A stretch of DNA of 64,000 bases from Rhizobiaceae bacterium (GCA_017643025.1 JAEPOG010000005.1:1-64000); one strand, 5' to 3'; shown: positions 9,034-18,136, counted from the first letter of the stretch. Made by a program: numbers and translations. The notes: generated by a model from the letters alone, not told the origin.

Positions 9034-10440
9034 ATGACCGTAACCGATCGACGTGTGTTTGACGCATTGTTGCGCGACCGCCTGATCGCCTTCACCGAGC
9101 GCTGCTTCAGTGAACTGATGCCGGCGCAGAAGTACCATCACAACTGGCACCTCGAGGCGATCGCCTGGCATCTGGAAGAGGTTGCAGCTGGTCGGATCAA
9201 GCGTCTCATCATCACCTTGCCGCCACGCAGCCTGAAGTCGCTGTTTGCATCCGTCGCACTCCCGGCCTGGATGCTAGGCCACGACCCACACCGCCGAATC
9301 ATCTGCGCCACCTATGGCCGCACGCTCGCCACCGATCACGCCAACCACTTCAGAAGGATCATGAAGACCGGGTGGTATCGCTCGCTGTTCCCATGGATGC
9401 AGGTCGATCCCCGCAAGGACACCGAGGAAGAGGTCAGAACGACGGCTGGCGGCTATCGCCTCACAGCGACGGTAGGGGGCGCCTTGACCGGCCGTGGCGG
9501 CTCGATCGTGATCATCGATGATGCCATGAAGGCCGCCGATGCACAGTCGGAGGTGGCGCGGCACAATGTGAACAGCTGGTTCGACGAGACCCTGCTGTCG
9601 CGGCTCGACGACAAGCGCAACGACGCCATCGTGATCGTCATGCAGCGCCTCCACGTCGATGATCTCGTCGGCCATGTGCTGCAAACGGGGGATTGGGTTC
9701 ATCTGGACCTGCCAGCGGTCGGCGATGAAGCGGTCTCCGTTCCCATTGGCCGGGGCCGCTTCTATCATCGCGAAGCCGGCGAACTCCTGCATCCCGAGCG
9801 CGAGCCGCAGAAGGTCCTCGACGAACTGCGCGCCTCGATGGGCTCCGTCGCCTTCTCCGCACAATATCAGCAGCAGCCGGTTCCACCTGGCGGCAACCTG
9901 ATCAAATGGGCCTGGTTCGGCACCTATGCGGAAAGACCATCCAAGAAGAACTATACGGCAAAGATCGTCCAGAGCTGGGATACGGCCTCCAAGAGCACCC
10001 AGCTCGCCGACTACTCCGTCGGCGTCACCGCGCTGGTCGACAAGGACGCGATCTACATCCTTGATGTCGTGCGCGAGCGGCTTGACTATCCGGCCCTCAA
10101 GAAGCGCATCGTGCGCGAGAAGGAGCGCTGGAATGCCGATATCGTCCTGATCGAGGACAAGGGCTCCGGCCAGAGCCTGATCCAGGACCTCAGAGCCGAT
10201 CGCATTGTTGCCAAGCCAATCCAGCCCGAAGGCGACAAGATCGTGCGTATGTCTGCCTGCTCGGACAGGATAGAAGCCGGCGCCGTGCTGCTCCCGACCG
10301 CGGCGCCCTGGCTCGACGAGTTCCGCGCCGAACTCATGGCCTTCCCAAACGGCAAGCACGACGACCAGGCAGACGCCCTGTCGCAGCTCATCAACTGGAA
10401 ACGGACAAAGCCAAGGTACACGCTGGATAATATCTACTAG
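9034..10440 (+). CDS. Phage terminase large subunit
   Basis: A 468-residue DNA-packaging motor. The N-terminal ATPase shows a Walker A-like loop at 63-69 (PPRSLKS) and Walker B ending in Asp162-Asp163 (IVIIDD). The C-terminal RNase H-like nuclease shows acidic residues at Asp316 (SWDTAS), Glu374-Asp375 (IEDKG) and the HDDQAD motif at 443-447. Length and motifs look intact. AAGGAAAGG precedes the ATG. No portal, capsid or tail gene follows, so the packaging gene is an orphan. Confidence 0.92.
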   Translation: MTVTDRRVFDALLRDRLIAFTERCFSELMPAQKYHHNWHLEAIAWHLEEVAAGRIKRLIITLPPRSLKSLFASVALPAWMLGHDPHRRIICATYGRTLATDHANHFRRIMKTGWYRSLFPWMQVDPRKDTEEEVRTTAGGYRLTATVGGALTGRGGSIVIIDDAMKAADAQSEVARHNVNSWFDETLLSRLDDKRNDAIVIVMQRLHVDDLVGHVLQTGDWVHLDLPAVGDEAVSVPIGRGRFYHREAGELLHPEREPQKVLDELRASMGSVAFSAQYQQQPVPPGGNLIKWAWFGTYAERPSKKNYTAKIVQSWDTASKSTQLADYSVGVTALVDKDAIYILDVVRERLDYPALKKRIVREKERWNADIVLIEDKGSGQSLIQDLRADRIVAKPIQPEGDKIVRMSACSDRIEAGAVLLPTAAPWLDEFRAELMAFPNGKHDDQADALSQLINWKRTKPRYTLDNIY

Positions 10441-10746
10441 GCGCGGAAGCCCTTGGTCATCTCAAACGCTGTGAAAACCGTGTTTCGCCAACAGGTCCGT
10501 TAACATATCGCGGGCGGCCCGGCGGTGGGCAATGTAGATGGCGCGTGCGCTACGCAGCGTTAGATATGGAGCGAATGACGATTGTCATCGTAAAGACGTA
10601 GTTTCTGGAATTCTAGATGGGAGCGCTACTGATGCTGCAGTCGCTTGGTTTCTTGGCTTTCATGGTTGCTTTACGCGTCGCACGGATCGGCGCTCGAACA
10701 AATGTAACGCATTGCAACATGGAACGGCACCAACCTAGGCGAGTGG
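10441..10746. other. Gap with no supported gene
   Basis: Short forward frames here lack recognisable domains and have poor coding character. The only structure seen is a small inverted repeat, ATGAC-GATT-GTCAT, at about 10575-10588. This is the right edge of the phage-like cassette; the next gene converges on it. I see no terminator with a T-run. Confidence 0.5.
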
Positions 10747-11922
10747 TCACCAATTCGCGATGCGTCCGTCAGCCAACACGGCATCCAGCGACATTATGAC
10801 CTCGGGCTGGAAAGGACGGCGCGCTGCCGCCCGTTCGTCGATCTCTATGCCGAGCCCGGGTGCCGTTGGTACGGCCCAGGCACCGTTCTGCATGGCGAGC
10901 GGATAAAGCGAGCAGATCTCCTCGAACCAGGGAACTATTCCAACGGCCTCTTCCTGGATCACGAAATTCGGCGTGACGAGATCGAAATGAAGAGCTGCGG
11001 CGCCCGCGACGGGACCCATTGGATTGTGGGGAGCGACGCCCATGTGAGCCGCCTCAGCGATCGCCGCGATCTTGCGCCCGCCTGTTAAGCCCCCGCAATG
11101 GCAGAGGTCGGGTTGCACATAAGCGACCGCCCGGGTCTCGGCGACCTCGGCAAATTCGCGCAACGTGAACAGCCTCTCGCCGGTGGCCAGCGGACAATCG
11201 ACCTGCCGGGCTAAGTCAGCAATGGCCGCCGCATCGCCGGGCTGGATAGGCTCCTCAACGAACAACGGTCTGATCGGCGCAATGGCGTCGATAAACGCCT
11301 TCGCGGCCGCGGGCGAATCCGGACGGCCGTGGAAATCAGTCATGATGTCGACAGCCTCGCCCACGCATTCGCGCACCGCCGCAGCGAGCTTCCCTACATG
11401 CAGCACGGCCGGCAGCGGCGCATCGTAACCGGTATAAGGAACGAAACCGAGCTTGATAGCGTCGTAACCCATCTCCACGGTCTCCCGAACGGCGTCGCAG
11501 AACGCGCCGATGTCTGCCGTGGCAACCTGTGCGCCTGCCTTGGCGCGGTGCAGATGGGTATAGACGCGCACCCGATCGCGCACCCGGCCGCCCAGAAGCT
11601 GCCACAATGGAACGCCAAGCGCCTTGCCCTTTATGTCCCAGAGAGCCTGCTCAATGCCTGACACGGCTGTGAGCCCAATGACGCCCAACGGCCAGAAGCT
11701 GAAATGCGTCATGCGCCGCACGATGTGCTCGACACGGTGCGGGTCCTCCCCCACAACGAAAGGCGCAAGATCTTCGATCGTCGCGGTCACGGCACGCGTT
11801 TTCCACTCGAGCGTGGCCTCGCCCCAGCCGTGAAGACCGGGCTGGTCGGTCAGCACCTTCACGAAAATCCAATTGCGATGAATTGCGTTGACGACAACCG
11901 TCTCGATGGCGGTGATCTTCAT
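10747..11922 (-). CDS. Mandelate racemase/muconate lactonizing family sugar-acid dehydratase
   Basis: A 391-residue enolase-superfamily enzyme resembling D-galactonate dehydratase (DgoD). The capping domain is N-terminal (GWGEATLEWK) and the barrel carries metal ligands at Asp196 (TDFHGR), in VEEPI and in TGERL, plus a catalytic His near 299 (PHNPMGP). It would abstract an alpha proton from an aldonate and eliminate water to give a 2-keto-3-deoxy sugar acid. It is the last gene of a minus-strand operon with TRAP genes, so the transporter probably imports its substrate. The exact sugar acid cannot be read from sequence. Confidence 0.88.
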   Translation of the reverse strand: MKITAIETVVVNAIHRNWIFVKVLTDQPGLHGWGEATLEWKTRAVTATIEDLAPFVVGEDPHRVEHIVRRMTHFSFWPLGVIGLTAVSGIEQALWDIKGKALGVPLWQLLGGRVRDRVRVYTHLHRAKAGAQVATADIGAFCDAVRETVEMGYDAIKLGFVPYTGYDAPLPAVLHVGKLAAAVRECVGEAVDIMTDFHGRPDSPAAAKAFIDAIAPIRPLFVEEPIQPGDAAAIADLARQVDCPLATGERLFTLREFAEVAETRAVAYVQPDLCHCGGLTGGRKIAAIAEAAHMGVAPHNPMGPVAGAAALHFDLVTPNFVIQEEAVGIVPWFEEICSLYPLAMQNGAWAVPTAPGLGIEIDERAAARRPFQPEVIMSLDAVLADGRIANW

Positions 11923-11936
11923 TTGGCCTCAATGGT

Positions 11937-13211
11937 TCAGGGATTGAGCAGTTTGGGCAGCCACGTCGAGAACTCGGGCACGAGACACAGCAGCGCCACG
12001 GCACCCAGTTCGGCGAAGAAGAAGGGGAGCAGCGCCCTGAGCAGCGGCAGCATGCCCAGTCGGCCGACGCGCATGACCACGAAGAGGACTACGCCGACTG
12101 GCGGCGTTACCAATCCGATTGCCAGCGTCAGCATCACAACCATGCTCATCTGCAGCGGGTCTATGCCCAGCGCATAGGTCGCCGGCAGGACCAGCGGCAC
12201 GAAGATCAGGATCGCGGCGCCGATATCGAGGAAGGTGCCGAGCACCAGCATCAAAAACGCGATCGCAAACAGGAAAGCGACCGGCTGGCCCTCGAAGATA
12301 TCGGCAGCCTCGCGTACCCAGCCGGAAATGCCGAGAAGGTTCAACGCATAGGAAAGCACGGTAGCGGCGGCGACAAGCAGATAGATGGCAGCCGAGATGC
12401 GCGCCGCGCTCAGGAACGCCCGCCATAGACCCCTGAGGTCGAGTTGGCGGAACACGACCACGGCGAGGAAGATTGCATAGGCGACGGCGATGCCGCCGCC
12501 TTCGGTAGCGGTGTAGGCTCCAATCACCATGCCGCCGACGATAATTAGTGGCAGCGTCGCCACAGCGACGCCCTCGATAGCCATGCGCCAACGTGACTCG
12601 TGGATGGACTGCACCCTCGGCTTGGGCAGCCGGCCACGGATGGCGTCGATAGCGATGACGGCAAAGCACGCGGCGCCCAGGAGCAGACCGGGAACGACGC
12701 CGGCGAGGAACAGGTCGATGACCGAAATACCGGAAACAGCGGCCAGTAGGATCGCTAGGCCCGATGGTGGAATGATCGGACCGATGATCGATGAGGCGAC
12801 GGTGACCGCGGCGGCGTACGGCTTGGTGTATCCTTCTTTGGGCATCTCGGAAATGAATACGCGGCCGAGCGCGGCGGCGTCGGCGACGGCAGAGCCAGAG
12901 ATGCCGGCGAACATCACCGACGCTCCTACATTGGCGAAGGCGGTTCCGCCGCGCAGCCAACTTGTCGCCCTCGAGGCGATCGCGATGAGGCGGCTGGTGA
13001 TGCCACCATGGTTCATGATTTCGGCGGCAAGAATATAGAACGGGACCGCGAGGAAGATGAAGCTGTCGACGCCCGTAAACAACCGCGTAGCAACTATGGA
13101 GAACGGGATGCCAGCGAGCCATACGCCCATGAGGCCGGCGAGGCCGATGGAAAAGGCGACCGGGACGCCGATTAACAGAAGTATGAGGCCGGTCAGTGCA
13201 ACCCAGATCAT
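11937..13211 (-). CDS. TRAP transporter large permease, DctM
   Basis: A 424-residue, strongly hydrophobic DctM-family protein with about 12 membrane helices and family motifs (VPFYILAAEIM, SGSAVADAAALG, IIGPIIPPSG, TPPVGVVLFV). It is the main sodium-coupled channel of a TRAP importer. The start at 13211 overlaps the dctQ stop by an ATGA junction; a longer frame upstream is Arg-rich and belongs to dctQ. Transcription runs dctP-dctQ-dctM-dehydratase. Confidence 0.92.
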   Translation of the reverse strand: MIWVALTGLILLLIGVPVAFSIGLAGLMGVWLAGIPFSIVATRLFTGVDSFIFLAVPFYILAAEIMNHGGITSRLIAIASRATSWLRGGTAFANVGASVMFAGISGSAVADAAALGRVFISEMPKEGYTKPYAAAVTVASSIIGPIIPPSGLAILLAAVSGISVIDLFLAGVVPGLLLGAACFAVIAIDAIRGRLPKPRVQSIHESRWRMAIEGVAVATLPLIIVGGMVIGAYTATEGGGIAVAYAIFLAVVVFRQLDLRGLWRAFLSAARISAAIYLLVAAATVLSYALNLLGISGWVREAADIFEGQPVAFLFAIAFLMLVLGTFLDIGAAILIFVPLVLPATYALGIDPLQMSMVVMLTLAIGLVTPPVGVVLFVVMRVGRLGMLPLLRALLPFFFAELGAVALLCLVPEFSTWLPKLLNP

Positions 13212-13717
13212 ACGACGCCCTCGGCTTCGTCCCGATCGGTCATGTCGGGCTCGAATCCGGCGACCCATGCGAAAGCGATCTGAACAAGCATGAGGAAGGC
13301 GCCGACCGGAAGGGCGAGATAAGGGTAGATCATGGGGATGCCGGATGCCGGCGCCACCTGCGCGGCGTTCCTGAGCGCCAGCGGCCAGCCGTAGACCAAT
13401 ACAAACGAACAGAAGATCGCGGCGATCGAGTAGAGCGCAGGCTTCACGAAGCGTGCGTACCCAGGCGGTACTCGGTTTTCTATCGTCTGCACCGCCATGT
13501 GCTCGGCGCGGAAGATGCAGGCCACAGAGCCCAGCATCATCAGCCAGATCATGAGATAGCGCATGGCTTCCTCTGTCCAGCTAAAGCCTGTGTTAAAGGC
13601 ATAGCGGCCGGTCACCTGAGTTAGGTTCAGGGCAGTGACGACTATGAGCAACACCGTCGCCAGAATCTCTGTTGACCGGGCAAGAAACCGGGCTGCGCGA
13701 AGGGCTGTGACACGCAT
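13208..13717 (-). CDS. TRAP transporter small permease, DctQ
   Basis: A 169-residue protein with four predicted membrane helices, typical of DctQ (RYAFNTGFSWTEEAMRYLMIW near residue 40). It bridges the binding protein and the large permease. The ATG at 13717 has AAGGTG at good spacing; a GTG at 13729 would add four residues but lacks a spaced ribosome site. The stop overlaps the dctM start. Confidence 0.88.
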   Translation of the reverse strand: MRVTALRAARFLARSTEILATVLLIVVTALNLTQVTGRYAFNTGFSWTEEAMRYLMIWLMMLGSVACIFRAEHMAVQTIENRVPPGYARFVKPALYSIAAIFCSFVLVYGWPLALRNAAQVAPASGIPMIYPYLALPVGAFLMLVQIAFAWVAGFEPDMTDRDEAEGVV

Positions 13718-13734
13718 CGCTTCGAACACCTTGC

Positions 13735-13764
13735 GGCCGCAGAAGCCCTAAGGCTGCCGCGGCC
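13735..13764 (-). promoter_or_regulatory. Intercistronic stem-loop after dctP
   Basis: Two 13-base arms (13735-13747 and 13752-13764) pair with two mismatches around a CTAA loop, between the dctP stop and dctQ. There is no T-run. Such structures after binding-protein genes usually protect the upstream mRNA or limit read-through. Confidence 0.6.
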
Positions 13765-13777
13765 CCGTGTGCATGAG

Positions 13778-14803
13778 CTACTGATACAAACGTGCCTTGG
13801 CTGCCTCGACCTCCGACAAGAGATCATCAACGAGGTCGTCGCCGACGCGGGAGCGTATGAAGGTCACGACCGGCCCCTGCGTGATCTCCTTGAACGCGGC
13901 CTTTTCCTCGGGCGTTGACACGTGGATTTCCATGCCCAGCTCCTCCTGAAGCTTCTTTGAGAAGCGCCAGTCGCCTTCGGTTTTCTGTAGGTTCTCCGTC
14001 CAGGCCATCAGGTTCGCGGCGTCCTTGATGATCTGCTGATGGCCGGGCGACAGCGATTCAAACCAGTCATTGTTGGCGATGATGACGTGGAGGCCGAATA
14101 CATGCTCGTTGAGCGTATAATATTTCTGCACCTCGCCATGACCGCCGCTATAGACGACGGCTGGCGGGTTCTCCTGGCCGTCGACAACCCCTTGCCTCAG
14201 CGCCATGACAACCTCGGCGCCGCTGATCGGGACTGCGGTGGCGCCGAGAGAATTCACCATCTCCATGAAGACTGGGCTTTCCATCGTGCGTATCTTCATG
14301 CCGGCTATGTCATCGGGATCGACGATCGGCCGGATGTTGTTGGTGAAGGACCGGAAGCCGTTCTGGGAAAAAGCCAGAGCCCGGATACCGGTCTGGGCGA
14401 GGATGTCCTCGCGCATGGCGTCGCCAAACGGTCCGTTGATGACTTCCCAGGCGACGGGAGCGCTCTCGAACAGATAAGGGATCGACCAGACCTGGATAGG
14501 CGCATAGAAGCCTGCCATGGCGCCGTCGGCGGGGAAGGTCAGTTCCAGGCTGCCCTGCTGGACCTGCTCGATCATCTCCCGCTCGCCGCCCAACTGGTTG
14601 CCAGGGAACAGTCGGACCGTGATCTCGCCATTGGTCTTGAACTCGACATATTCCTTGAAGCGGACGAGCGCGTTGTACTCGGGATAGTCCCCTTCTGCGA
14701 CGCCGATTCCGAACTTGATCTCTACGGCTCCTGCTGCCGGCAAAGCCGTAAACCAGCCGGTTCCCGCGATTGCACAAGCGGCAACAAAGGTTCGAATCCT
14801 CAT
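13778..14803 (-). CDS. TRAP transporter solute-binding protein, DctP
   Basis: A 341-residue periplasmic receptor with an N-terminal signal peptide (residues 1-26, cleavage likely after the Ala-rich LPAAGA). DctP motifs are visible: GNQLGGEREM, the ligand-carboxylate Arg in MKIRTMESP, and QGVVDGQENP. It should bind a sugar acid carboxylate, given the dehydratase at the end of the operon. It is the first gene of the operon, divergent from the GntR gene at 14934. Confidence 0.92.
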   Translation of the reverse strand: MRIRTFVAACAIAGTGWFTALPAAGAVEIKFGIGVAEGDYPEYNALVRFKEYVEFKTNGEITVRLFPGNQLGGEREMIEQVQQGSLELTFPADGAMAGFYAPIQVWSIPYLFESAPVAWEVINGPFGDAMREDILAQTGIRALAFSQNGFRSFTNNIRPIVDPDDIAGMKIRTMESPVFMEMVNSLGATAVPISGAEVVMALRQGVVDGQENPPAVVYSGGHGEVQKYYTLNEHVFGLHVIIANNDWFESLSPGHQQIIKDAANLMAWTENLQKTEGDWRFSKKLQEELGMEIHVSTPEEKAAFKEITQGPVVTFIRSRVGDDLVDDLLSEVEAAKARLYQ

Positions 14804-14895
14804 GCTTTCCTCCCATTGGTCCAGTCTGTTACTGACTTGGCCTCGCGCGCATCCTCCGGAAACGCCACGCGGCGATGAGAGATGACCATTGCAAT

Positions 14896-14914
14896 CTTTA
14901 GATCATATGTAAAG
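14896..14914. promoter_or_regulatory. Candidate GntR operator dyad
   Basis: CTTTA and TAAAG form perfect arms around a nine-base centre (GATCATATG), 20 bases before the GntR start and in the 130-base divergent region shared with dctP. Position and symmetry suit autoregulation and control of the TRAP operon. Binding is inferred. Confidence 0.5.
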
Positions 14915-14933
14915 AGCTAGACGGAGCAGATCG

Positions 14934-15701
14934 GTGAACACGGCAACGGTATCGCGAGGGCTCAAGCTTCCGATCGAGTTGGGCTCGTCGCTGCCGACGG
15001 GCGCGACGAAGAATGTCGTGGAGTTGCTCGGAAGGCGGATCATCAACGACGAGTACCCCCAGGGGCAGGTGATCCCTACCGAGGAGGAACTGGCCGTTTC
15101 CCTTGGGATCAGCCGCGCCACCGTTCGCGATGCGATAAAGGTTCTTTCAGGGAAAGGGTTGCTGCAGACCGCGAGGCGCTACGGCACCAAGGTGCGCCCG
15201 ATCGAAGAGTGGCATCTGCTCGACATTGATGTTGCATCCTGGCATGAACCCGACCACCCGCGCATCGGACAGATGTTCGCCGAAACGACTGAGCTACGCT
15301 GCGTCATCGAACCGGCTGCGGCAGCCTTTGCCGCCGAGCGCGCAACGGAGCAGCAGATCGACACCATCGTCGAAGCGGCGCACGCCATGCATCCGGACGA
15401 GGAGGACGTGCAGACGCTTTTTGCGGCGGACTGCCTGTTCCATTCGACCGTGCTCGAAGCCACCGGCAACCTCATGATGCGGCAGATGCGGCCGATGATC
15501 CTGACCGTTCTGCAAATATCCTACGAATTCGGCGTACTTATCGTCGACGGGGAGCGGGTCACGCGCGAAGGGCACATACGTGTCGCCGACGCCATACGCG
15601 CCAGAAATGCGAGAACGGCCCGGGCCGAAATGGAACACATGCTGGAACTCAATCGCGATACGGCGTCCCGCTATTGGGAAATATTGAATGGGCGGGTCTG
15701 A
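14934..15701 (+). CDS. GntR-family (FadR/FCD) transcriptional regulator
   Basis: A 255-residue regulator with an N-terminal winged helix at about residues 25-90 (PTEEELAVSLGISRATVRDAI) and an all-helical FCD ligand domain with the metal/ligand residues expected in FCD proteins (ELRCVIEPAAAAFAAE, DCLFHSTVLEATGN, EGHIRVADAI). The start is GTG with GGAG upstream. It is divergent from the TRAP-dehydratase operon, which it most likely represses until a sugar acid or its keto-deoxy product binds. Confidence 0.88.
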   Translation: MNTATVSRGLKLPIELGSSLPTGATKNVVELLGRRIINDEYPQGQVIPTEEELAVSLGISRATVRDAIKVLSGKGLLQTARRYGTKVRPIEEWHLLDIDVASWHEPDHPRIGQMFAETTELRCVIEPAAAAFAAERATEQQIDTIVEAAHAMHPDEEDVQTLFAADCLFHSTVLEATGNLMMRQMRPMILTVLQISYEFGVLIVDGERVTREGHIRVADAIRARNARTARAEMEHMLELNRDTASRYWEILNGRV

Positions 15702-15734
15702 GCCCGATCACTGCTTGACGAGGCGCTCTTCGGT

Positions 15735-15971
15735 CTACCGCGCGACTAATGCAAGGACAGGCTCTATGACTTCGTCGCCTGCGGCTAAAGGCGCGAGCCT
15801 TGGATCGCCTTGTGCGAGCACGGCTAATCCCAGGATGTCCCGGTAGAAATTCGTGACGCTGTCAAGGTCGCGCACCTTGAGCGTGACCTTGCCGATCGCA
15901 CCGAATGTAGAAGGTGTGAAGACCGGAATTGATTTGTAGGTCTCTGGATGACGTTTAAGTCGCGCTTTCAC
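15735..15971 (-). pseudogene. Truncated glyoxalase/VOC-domain fragment
   Basis: A 78-residue frame whose residues 24-56 match the first beta-alpha-beta unit of a vicinal-oxygen-chelate protein (IGKVTLKVRDLD, then FYRDILGL). It stops before the second half of the fold, and the N-terminus overlaps the LysR gene end. At well under 130 residues it cannot make a complete VOC metal site, so it is read as a remnant. The full gene may once have belonged to the neighbouring operon. Confidence 0.6.
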
Positions 15972-16887
15972 CGTTAATCAGGCCGCCGATGATATTATGA
16001 AGGCGGCCTGCAAGCTGGTTCATCGGTTCGTGTTTGCGGGAAATGAGATAATATGGCCTAATGATAATTGGATCTTCCAGCTCAAGGGCGGTCCAATGCT
16101 CGTTCGATTCTGCGAATAGCAACCCGACCTCGCGCGATACCGGGGTAATCGCGTCGGTTGATCGCAAATATGAGATCATCACCAGAAGAGACGTCGTGAC
16201 GATAATCTCAGGTGGACTTGGAACCCCGCGAGCAACGTAGGCTTCGTCAACCGCCTCTCGCATTGGCGTGAGGGGCGGCTGAATTACAAGTTGATAGGAT
16301 TGCAGGTCATTCAGATTGAGTTTGCCGCGACCTGCCATCGGATGGCCTGCTCGAACCAAGAACTGCACGACTTCCACGCGCGCGCGTTGGATCGCGAAGA
16401 GACTTAGGTCCGTTTGCGTTGGGAGACGGGACAGAATGAAATCGTAGTAGCCTTTCAGCAGCCCTTCGATAAGCATTGAACTTGGTCCTACGTCGACGTG
16501 GACTTCTGATCCCTCGGTAGTCTCCTTCAGTATTTGCAACCCAGGGACGACGAAGGCGACCACTGCACCGGTTACGGCCCCGATGCGCGCAGTGCCTGCC
16601 TGGCCACGGCTGACTGCAATGACTTCACGTTCTGTCGCATCCAGATTGCGTAGGATCGCTGCAGATCTCTGTGCAAGGACCTCACCGACCGCTGTTGGGG
16701 TCATGCCTTTGGGGTGGCGCCTAAACAACCTCTCGCCAATCCTGCTTTCGATCGATGCGAGCATGCGCGATGCTGCGGGCTGGGTCATCGAAAGCGCTTG
16801 CGCGGATAGGGCTAGCTGCCCCGTTTGGCTGATCGAATGGATGAGTCGGTAGTCCTTGATGTCCAGTCGGTTGAGCAAGCGGACCAT
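15955..16887 (-). CDS. gbpR: LysR-family regulator, GbpR-like
   Basis: A 310-residue LysR regulator: winged helix at residues 20-60 (TGQLALSAQALSMTQPAAS) and a periplasmic-binding-like effector domain. It is divergent from chvE, the arrangement known for Agrobacterium gbpR, which controls the chvE-gguAB sugar uptake operon in response to sugars such as L-arabinose and galactose. The symbol rests on family and synteny, not on alignment. The shared 161-base region holds two dyads with TTGATAT (16897 and 16975). Confidence 0.8.
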   Translation of the reverse strand: MVRLLNRLDIKDYRLIHSISQTGQLALSAQALSMTQPAASRMLASIESRIGERLFRRHPKGMTPTAVGEVLAQRSAAILRNLDATEREVIAVSRGQAGTARIGAVTGAVVAFVVPGLQILKETTEGSEVHVDVGPSSMLIEGLLKGYYDFILSRLPTQTDLSLFAIQRARVEVVQFLVRAGHPMAGRGKLNLNDLQSYQLVIQPPLTPMREAVDEAYVARGVPSPPEIIVTTSLLVMISYLRSTDAITPVSREVGLLFAESNEHWTALELEDPIIIRPYYLISRKHEPMNQLAGRLHNIIGGLINGESAT

Positions 16888-16896
16888 GACGCATTC

Positions 16897-16912
16897 ATAC
16901 CAATTTTGATAT
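16897..16912. promoter_or_regulatory. Candidate LysR dyad proximal to gbpR
   Basis: The site reads ATA-n-CAA-nn-TTG-n-TAT, a perfect 16-base interrupted dyad ten bases upstream of the LysR start. That location suits negative autoregulation. It shares TTGATAT with the second dyad at 16975. Confidence 0.5.
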
Positions 16913-16974
16913 GCAGATGTCCAATAAATGCATTTGCAGGCAATGTCCGCAAGGCGCTATCGGCTGTTCCTTGG

Positions 16975-16987
16975 TTGATATGATCAA
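16975..16987. promoter_or_regulatory. Candidate LysR dyad proximal to chvE
   Basis: TTGAT-ATG-ATCAA is a perfect palindrome 62 bases before the chvE start. Together with the upstream dyad it gives the two-site layout usual for LysR regulators (recognition and activation sites). Confidence 0.5.
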
Positions 16988-17048
16988 TCAGTAAGCGCCG
17001 CCTGCACGCAGGAGATGGCGACGCATCAACATCCAAGGGAGGACCTCG

Positions 17049-18116
17049 ATGAATAAATTGATAGCGGCATTTGCTGCCGCCGCGCTTGGCGCGACCGTTT
17101 TCGCCCTCGATGCAGTAGCGCAGGACAAGGGCACAGTCGGTATCGCAATGCCGACTAAGTCATCATCACGCTGGATCTCTGACGGCAATTCGATGGTGGA
17201 GCAGTTTACCAAGGCTGGTTACGCGACCGACCTCCAGTATGCTGAAGACGATATTCCCAATCAGCTCGCGCAGATCGAAAACATGATCACCAAGGGTGTG
17301 GATGCCTTGGTGATCGCTGCGATTGACGGCACGACCCTTTCGAATGCGTTGGCCAATGCGGCTGCTTCGGGCATCAAGGTCATCGCCTACGACCGGCTGA
17401 TCCGGGACAGTGCAGACGTCGACTATTATGCGACCTTCGACAACTTCAAGGTTGGCGTGCAGCAGGCGAATTCGCTGGTTGCGGGCCTCAGTGAGCGGTT
17501 CCCCGACCAGTCGCCATGGAACGTAGAACTGTTCGGGGGCTCGCCGGACGATAACAACGCTTTCTTCTTCTATAACGGCGCCATGAGCGTCCTGCAGCCG
17601 ATGATCGACGACGGCAAGATCAAGATCGTCTCCGGCCAGATGGGCATGGACACCGTGGGCACTCTGCGATGGGATGGTGCAGTCGCTCAGGCCCGCATGG
17701 ACAACCTGCTGTCGGCCCACTACACGAATGCCCAGGTCCATGGTGTCCTGTCGCCCTACGACGGTCTGTCCATCGGTATCCTTTCATCGCTCAAGGGCGT
17801 TGGCTACGGCTCCGGCGATCTCAAGATGCCGATCGTGACGGGTCAGGACGCCGAGATCCCGTCGATGAAGTCTATCCTCGCTGGCGAGCAGTACTCGACG
17901 GTATTCAAGGACACCCGCGAACTGGCACGCGTGACTGTAGGCATGGTTGACGCCCTGCTGCAGGGCGGTGAGCCGGAAATCAACGATACGTCGACCTATG
18001 ACAACGGCGTCAAGGTCGTCCCCTCCTATTTGCTTGAGCCTGTATCGGTCGATGCCTCGAATTGGGAAGAAATCCTGATCGGATCAGGCTACTACACGAA
18101 AGACCAGATCCAGTAG
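17049..18116 (+). CDS. chvE: Multiple sugar-binding periplasmic protein ChvE
   Basis: A 355-residue periplasmic sugar receptor with a signal peptide of about 24 residues ending VAQ. Family features include [13 protein letters not shown] at the first binding strand, [20 protein letters not shown] and [11 protein letters not shown]. Length matches known ChvE proteins. ChvE binds aldoses including L-arabinose, galactose and glucose; in Agrobacterium it also feeds a virulence sensor, for which there is no evidence here. GGGAGG precedes the ATG. It is first in an operon running through gguA, gguB and the arabinose enzymes. Confidence 0.92.
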   Translation: MNKLIAAFAAAALGATVFALDAVAQDKGTVGIAMPTKSSSRWISDGNSMVEQFTKAGYATDLQYAEDDIPNQLAQIENMITKGVDALVIAAIDGTTLSNALANAAASGIKVIAYDRLIRDSADVDYYATFDNFKVGVQQANSLVAGLSERFPDQSPWNVELFGGSPDDNNAFFFYNGAMSVLQPMIDDGKIKIVSGQMGMDTVGTLRWDGAVAQARMDNLLSAHYTNAQVHGVLSPYDGLSIGILSSLKGVGYGSGDLKMPIVTGQDAEIPSMKSILAGEQYSTVFKDTRELARVTVGMVDALLQGGEPEINDTSTYDNGVKVVPSYLLEPVSVDASNWEEILIGSGYYTKDQIQ

Positions 18117-18136
18117 GCGAACTGCATCAGGAGATT

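Noticed and set aside
9274..10359. Minus-strand 361-codon frame opposite the terminase
   Set aside because: High-GC antisense shadow with no motif; the terminase on the other strand is intact.
10538..10799. Two overlapping small forward frames after the terminase
   Set aside because: No ribosome site, no domain and poor coding character; one overlaps the dehydratase 3' end.
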